Assembly (NCBI GenBank): GCA_016288255.1
Contig: JAEEYS010000130.1
Coordinates: forward strand, 1-17,381
Reading direction: 5' to 3'
Length of the DNA stretch: 17,381 nt
From: Bacillota bacterium
GTDB taxonomy: Bacteria; Bacillota; Tb-RUG-66
Within the stretch, counting starts at the first letter, position 1. Every line of letters begins with the position of its first letter. Below the pieces are notes generated by a model. That model was not told the DNA's origin and did not search any database. It saw nothing but the letters and a program-made list of their open reading frames with translations. Both the position numbers and the translations under genes were made by a program. Of the stretch, positions 15,226 to 17,381 are shown piece by piece.

Positions 15226-16168
15226 CGTATTTGACACCTTTTTTTCTGCTCACGATAGAGACCCATTCGCCTCTTTCATTGACTTCCACAATGACCATAT
15301 CGTTTTCCAATAGCACCTTCTGCACGGAATACAGCTTTTCTTTAATAATACCGGAACAAATAAAGATGCCGTCTTCTTTTAATGTTTGGATGGCGTCCGG
15401 TATCAGCTTGATAATGATGCTTGCGATGATATTGGAAACGACGATATCCGCTTCAGGCACTTCATCTGACAAAAGGTCTCCCTGCAGGATCATGATCTTA
15501 TCCGTTAACTGATTGTGGTGTACGTTTTCTTTTGCGGAACGGACCGCTACCGGGTCCAAGTCGATCCCCACGACAGGATTCGCCCCCAAAAGCGCCGCCG
15601 TAATGGATAAGATCCCCGAACCTGTCCCCACATCGATCACTGTCTGATGGGGCTTCACATATTTTTCCAGCGCTTCCATGCACATCACCGTGGTTTCATG
15701 AGTGCCCGTGCCAAAAGCCATACCGGGATCCAGTTCCAGGATCAAATCTCCCTCCTGTTTTTCATATTCTTCCCAGATCGGTTTGACCACGATATTTTTA
15801 CCTACTCTCACCGGCTTATAGTATTTCTTCCAAGAGGTAGACCAGTCCTCTTCCGATACTTCACTGATGGTGATTTCTTTTAATCCGGCGTCAATATCAA
15901 AATGAACCAGTAAATCGATCGCGTTTTTGATCTCTAAGAGCTTATCGGAAAAAGTCACATCATCGGGCAAATACCCTATGACGGTGACCCCCTCAAAATC
16001 TTCATCTTCCAGCGTAGGATCGATATAATCCCAAGAGGTAGGAGAATCCGCAGTGATCGGCATATGATCTTCGATCACAACGCCCGTGACCCCTGCTTCA
16101 TACAGTATATTGGATACCGCTTCTAATGCTTCACATGTTGTTTGTATCTTCACTTCTATCCAGTTCAT
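15218..16168 (-). CDS. prmA: Ribosomal protein L11 methyltransferase
   Basis: A cytoplasmic SAM-dependent methyltransferase that modifies lysines and the N-terminus of ribosomal protein L11. The 316 residues have an N-terminal substrate-recognition domain (about 1-120), the FGTGTHETT segment (152-160), the class I SAM motif DVGTGSG (179-185) with the acidic GIDLD (201-205), and SNIIA (245-249), all in the family order. Length agrees with the family. AAAGGAG lies about six bases before the ATG. It follows dnaJ by 73 bases without a terminator, the standard dnaJ-prmA arrangement. Confidence 0.97.
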   Translation of the reverse strand: MNWIEVKIQTTCEALEAVSNILYEAGVTGVVIEDHMPITADSPTSWDYIDPTLEDEDFEGVTVIGYLPDDVTFSDKLLEIKNAIDLLVHFDIDAGLKEITISEVSEEDWSTSWKKYYKPVRVGKNIVVKPIWEEYEKQEGDLILELDPGMAFGTGTHETTVMCMEALEKYVKPHQTVIDVGTGSGILSITAALLGANPVVGIDLDPVAVRSAKENVHHNQLTDKIMILQGDLLSDEVPEADIVVSNIIASIIIKLIPDAIQTLKEDGIFICSGIIKEKLYSVQKVLLENDMVIVEVNERGEWVSIVSRKKGVKYDA

Positions 16169-16241
16169 AACTTTCTCCTTTCCGCGTCTTTTAGAATTTC
16201 TTCTGCCTTTGGTTTACTGTTTCAAACGATTTTCCTCGTTA

Positions 16242-17381
16242 TTATCTGAAAGCGTCCTTCATTTTATCTATAAATCCTTTTTTTTGGGGATGCACATCCA
16301 TCCCGCAGGATTTGGAAAATTCTCTCAAAAGATTCTTTTGATCTTCATTCAGGCCCTTCGGGATCAGGATATTGACCACTACCTGCTGGTCACCTTTATA
16401 CCCATTCCTGATATTCGGGATCCCTTTTCCTCTTAACCGGAATACCTGATTGTGCTGGGTCCCTTCCGGGATCCTTACTTTTTCCGTTCCATACAAAGTG
16501 GGCACTTCGATCTCATCTCCCAAGACTGCTTGGGCATATGTGATCGGCACTTTTAAAATAACGTCATTTTCTTTCCGCGTAAAGAGCTTATGTGGTTTTA
16601 CACGGATATCCACATAAAGGTCGCCTCTCGGTCCGCCTTTTTCACCCACTTCTCCTTCGTTTTCCAAACGGATCCGCGTGCCGTTATCCACTCCCTTGGG
16701 CACATTGATAGTGATTTTTTTCCGACCGGGCTTGACCCCTTTTCCGTTACAGGAAGGGCATGGATTTTTGATGATCTGTCCCGTGCCGCCGCACTTGTCG
16801 CAGGTTTTTACAAAAATAGACTGCCCAAACAACGTGTTTTGCATGACTCGGACTTGGCCCGTGCCGCCGCACTTGTCGCAAGTCTCTTTGCTGGTGCCTT
16901 TTTTGGCGCCGCTACCGCCGCATTCAGGGCATTTTTCTCTTCTGTTGATCTCTACCGATTTTTGTGTCCCAAATGCCGCTTCTTCAAAAGTAACCTCCAA
17001 ACTGATCCGCAGATTTTGTCCTTTTCTCGGTCCCTGCGGTCTGGCGTCAAACCCGCCAAACCCACCGAACCCGCGGAACAAGTCGCCGAAAATATCGGAG
17101 AAGTTTGCATAATTGCCAAAATCCTGCCCGCCGAATCCGCCTTGGGCATAACCCTGTTCAAAAGCGTCATGACCCATGGAATCATACTACTGTCGTGTAT
17201 TGGCATCGCTCCATACTTCATCAGCTTTGGTGATCTCTTTGAATTTTTCTTCCGCATTGGGATCGTCTTTATTGACATCTGGGTGGTATTTTCTGGCCAT
17301 TTGGCGGTAAGCCCTTTTCAGCTCCGCTTCGTCCGCGTTTTTGTCCACTCCCAGTATTTCATAGTAATCTTTTCCTGGCAT
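16242..17381 (-). pseudogene. dnaJ: dnaJ interrupted by an in-frame TAG (codon 65)
   Basis: The Hsp40 co-chaperone that stimulates DnaK ATPase. The whole frame of 380 codons (normal length of about 379 residues) is present, but codon 65 is TAG (17187-17189). The first part, 64 residues from the ATG at 17381, holds helices I-III of the J-domain with the intact HPD loop (YHPDVNK). After the stop the frame continues without a shift as YDSMGHDAFEQG, the Gly/Phe region, four zinc-finger repeats CxxCxGxG (cysteines near 151/154, 168/171, 194/197 and 208/211) and the C-terminal client-binding domains, ending in TAA. An internal ATG at 17177 could start a 311-residue fragment, but it has no ribosome binding site. 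Family members normally show AYEVLSDP where this has ADEVWSDA. The hrcA-grpE-dnaK genes expected upstream lie outside the window. Confidence 0.85.
16780..16880 (-). repeat. Exact 23-base direct repeat in the dnaJ zinc-finger region
   Basis: The same 23 bases occur at 16780-16802 and 16858-16880, 78 bases apart (26 codons, in frame). Both copies encode CDKCGGTG of two zinc-finger repeats. The protein repeat is normal for DnaJ; the identical codon choice is less so. Confidence 0.85.

Noticed and set aside
17187..17189. TAG in dnaJ as a pyrrolysine or other recoded codon
   Set aside because: TAG is used as an ordinary stop in deoC (11148-11150) and yqfC (5804-5806), no pyl genes are visible, and a Pyl residue in DnaJ has no precedent that I know. 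A mutation or sequence error is simpler.
16952..17278. Open frame of 108 codons on the minus strand across the two dnaJ parts, as a frameshift product
   Set aside because: It lies in a different frame from both dnaJ parts and has no similarity to DnaJ. The two real parts share one frame, so no frameshift is needed.

Overview
This window is a chromosomal housekeeping region from a low-GC, spore-forming Gram-positive bacterium, most likely a member of the Clostridia. The evidence is the gene order, which follows the dnaJ–prmA–rsmE–mtaB–rpsU–yqeY–nfeD–floA–yqfC–yqfD–phoH–pgpH–ybeY–dgkA block known from Bacillus and Clostridia; the sporulation genes yqfC and yqfD; the flotillin/NfeD pair; strong AGGAGG-type ribosome binding sites; and AT-rich intergenic DNA. 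Almost everything reads on the minus strand, so transcription runs from high to low coordinates. The one exception is a DegV-family gene at 6375-7244. No mobile element, CRISPR array, tRNA or rRNA was seen, and no gene-free stretch exceeds 300 bases.

Layout in the direction of transcription. (a) 17381-12759: dnaJ, prmA, rsmE, mtaB and a HIT-family gene are tightly packed and sometimes overlap; they cover chaperone function, ribosomal protein and rRNA methylation, and tRNA modification. (b) 12756-12011: rpsU (59 codons, GTG start) and yqeY have a near-consensus promoter and a strong terminator. (c) 11968-7313: deoC with its own leader, then nfeD, floA, an unrecognised membrane-anchored low-complexity protein, and a histidine phosphatase. 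(d) The plus-strand degV gene converges on the phosphatase and shares a perfect bidirectional terminator with it; it diverges from yqfC. (e) 6106-1: yqfC and yqfD, then phoH, pgpH (c-di-AMP phosphodiesterase), ybeY, dgkA and the start of a DUF3048 lipoprotein. A promoter for this second part overlaps the yqfD stop codon.

The most striking observation is that dnaJ is broken by an in-frame TAG at codon 65. The J-domain (64 residues) is separated from an otherwise intact G/F region, zinc-finger domain and C-terminal domain. Three substitutions at normally conserved J-domain positions lie within 40 bases of the stop. This is a real nonsense allele, an error patch in the sequence, or much less likely a recoded TAG; TAG is an ordinary terminator in deoC and yqfC here. 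The second point of interest is the uncharacterised 245-residue protein beside the flotillin gene. I do not see a clearly novel defence, mobile or biosynthetic system. Several gene starts were moved from the longest reading frame on ribosome-binding-site and family-length grounds, and each case is noted.
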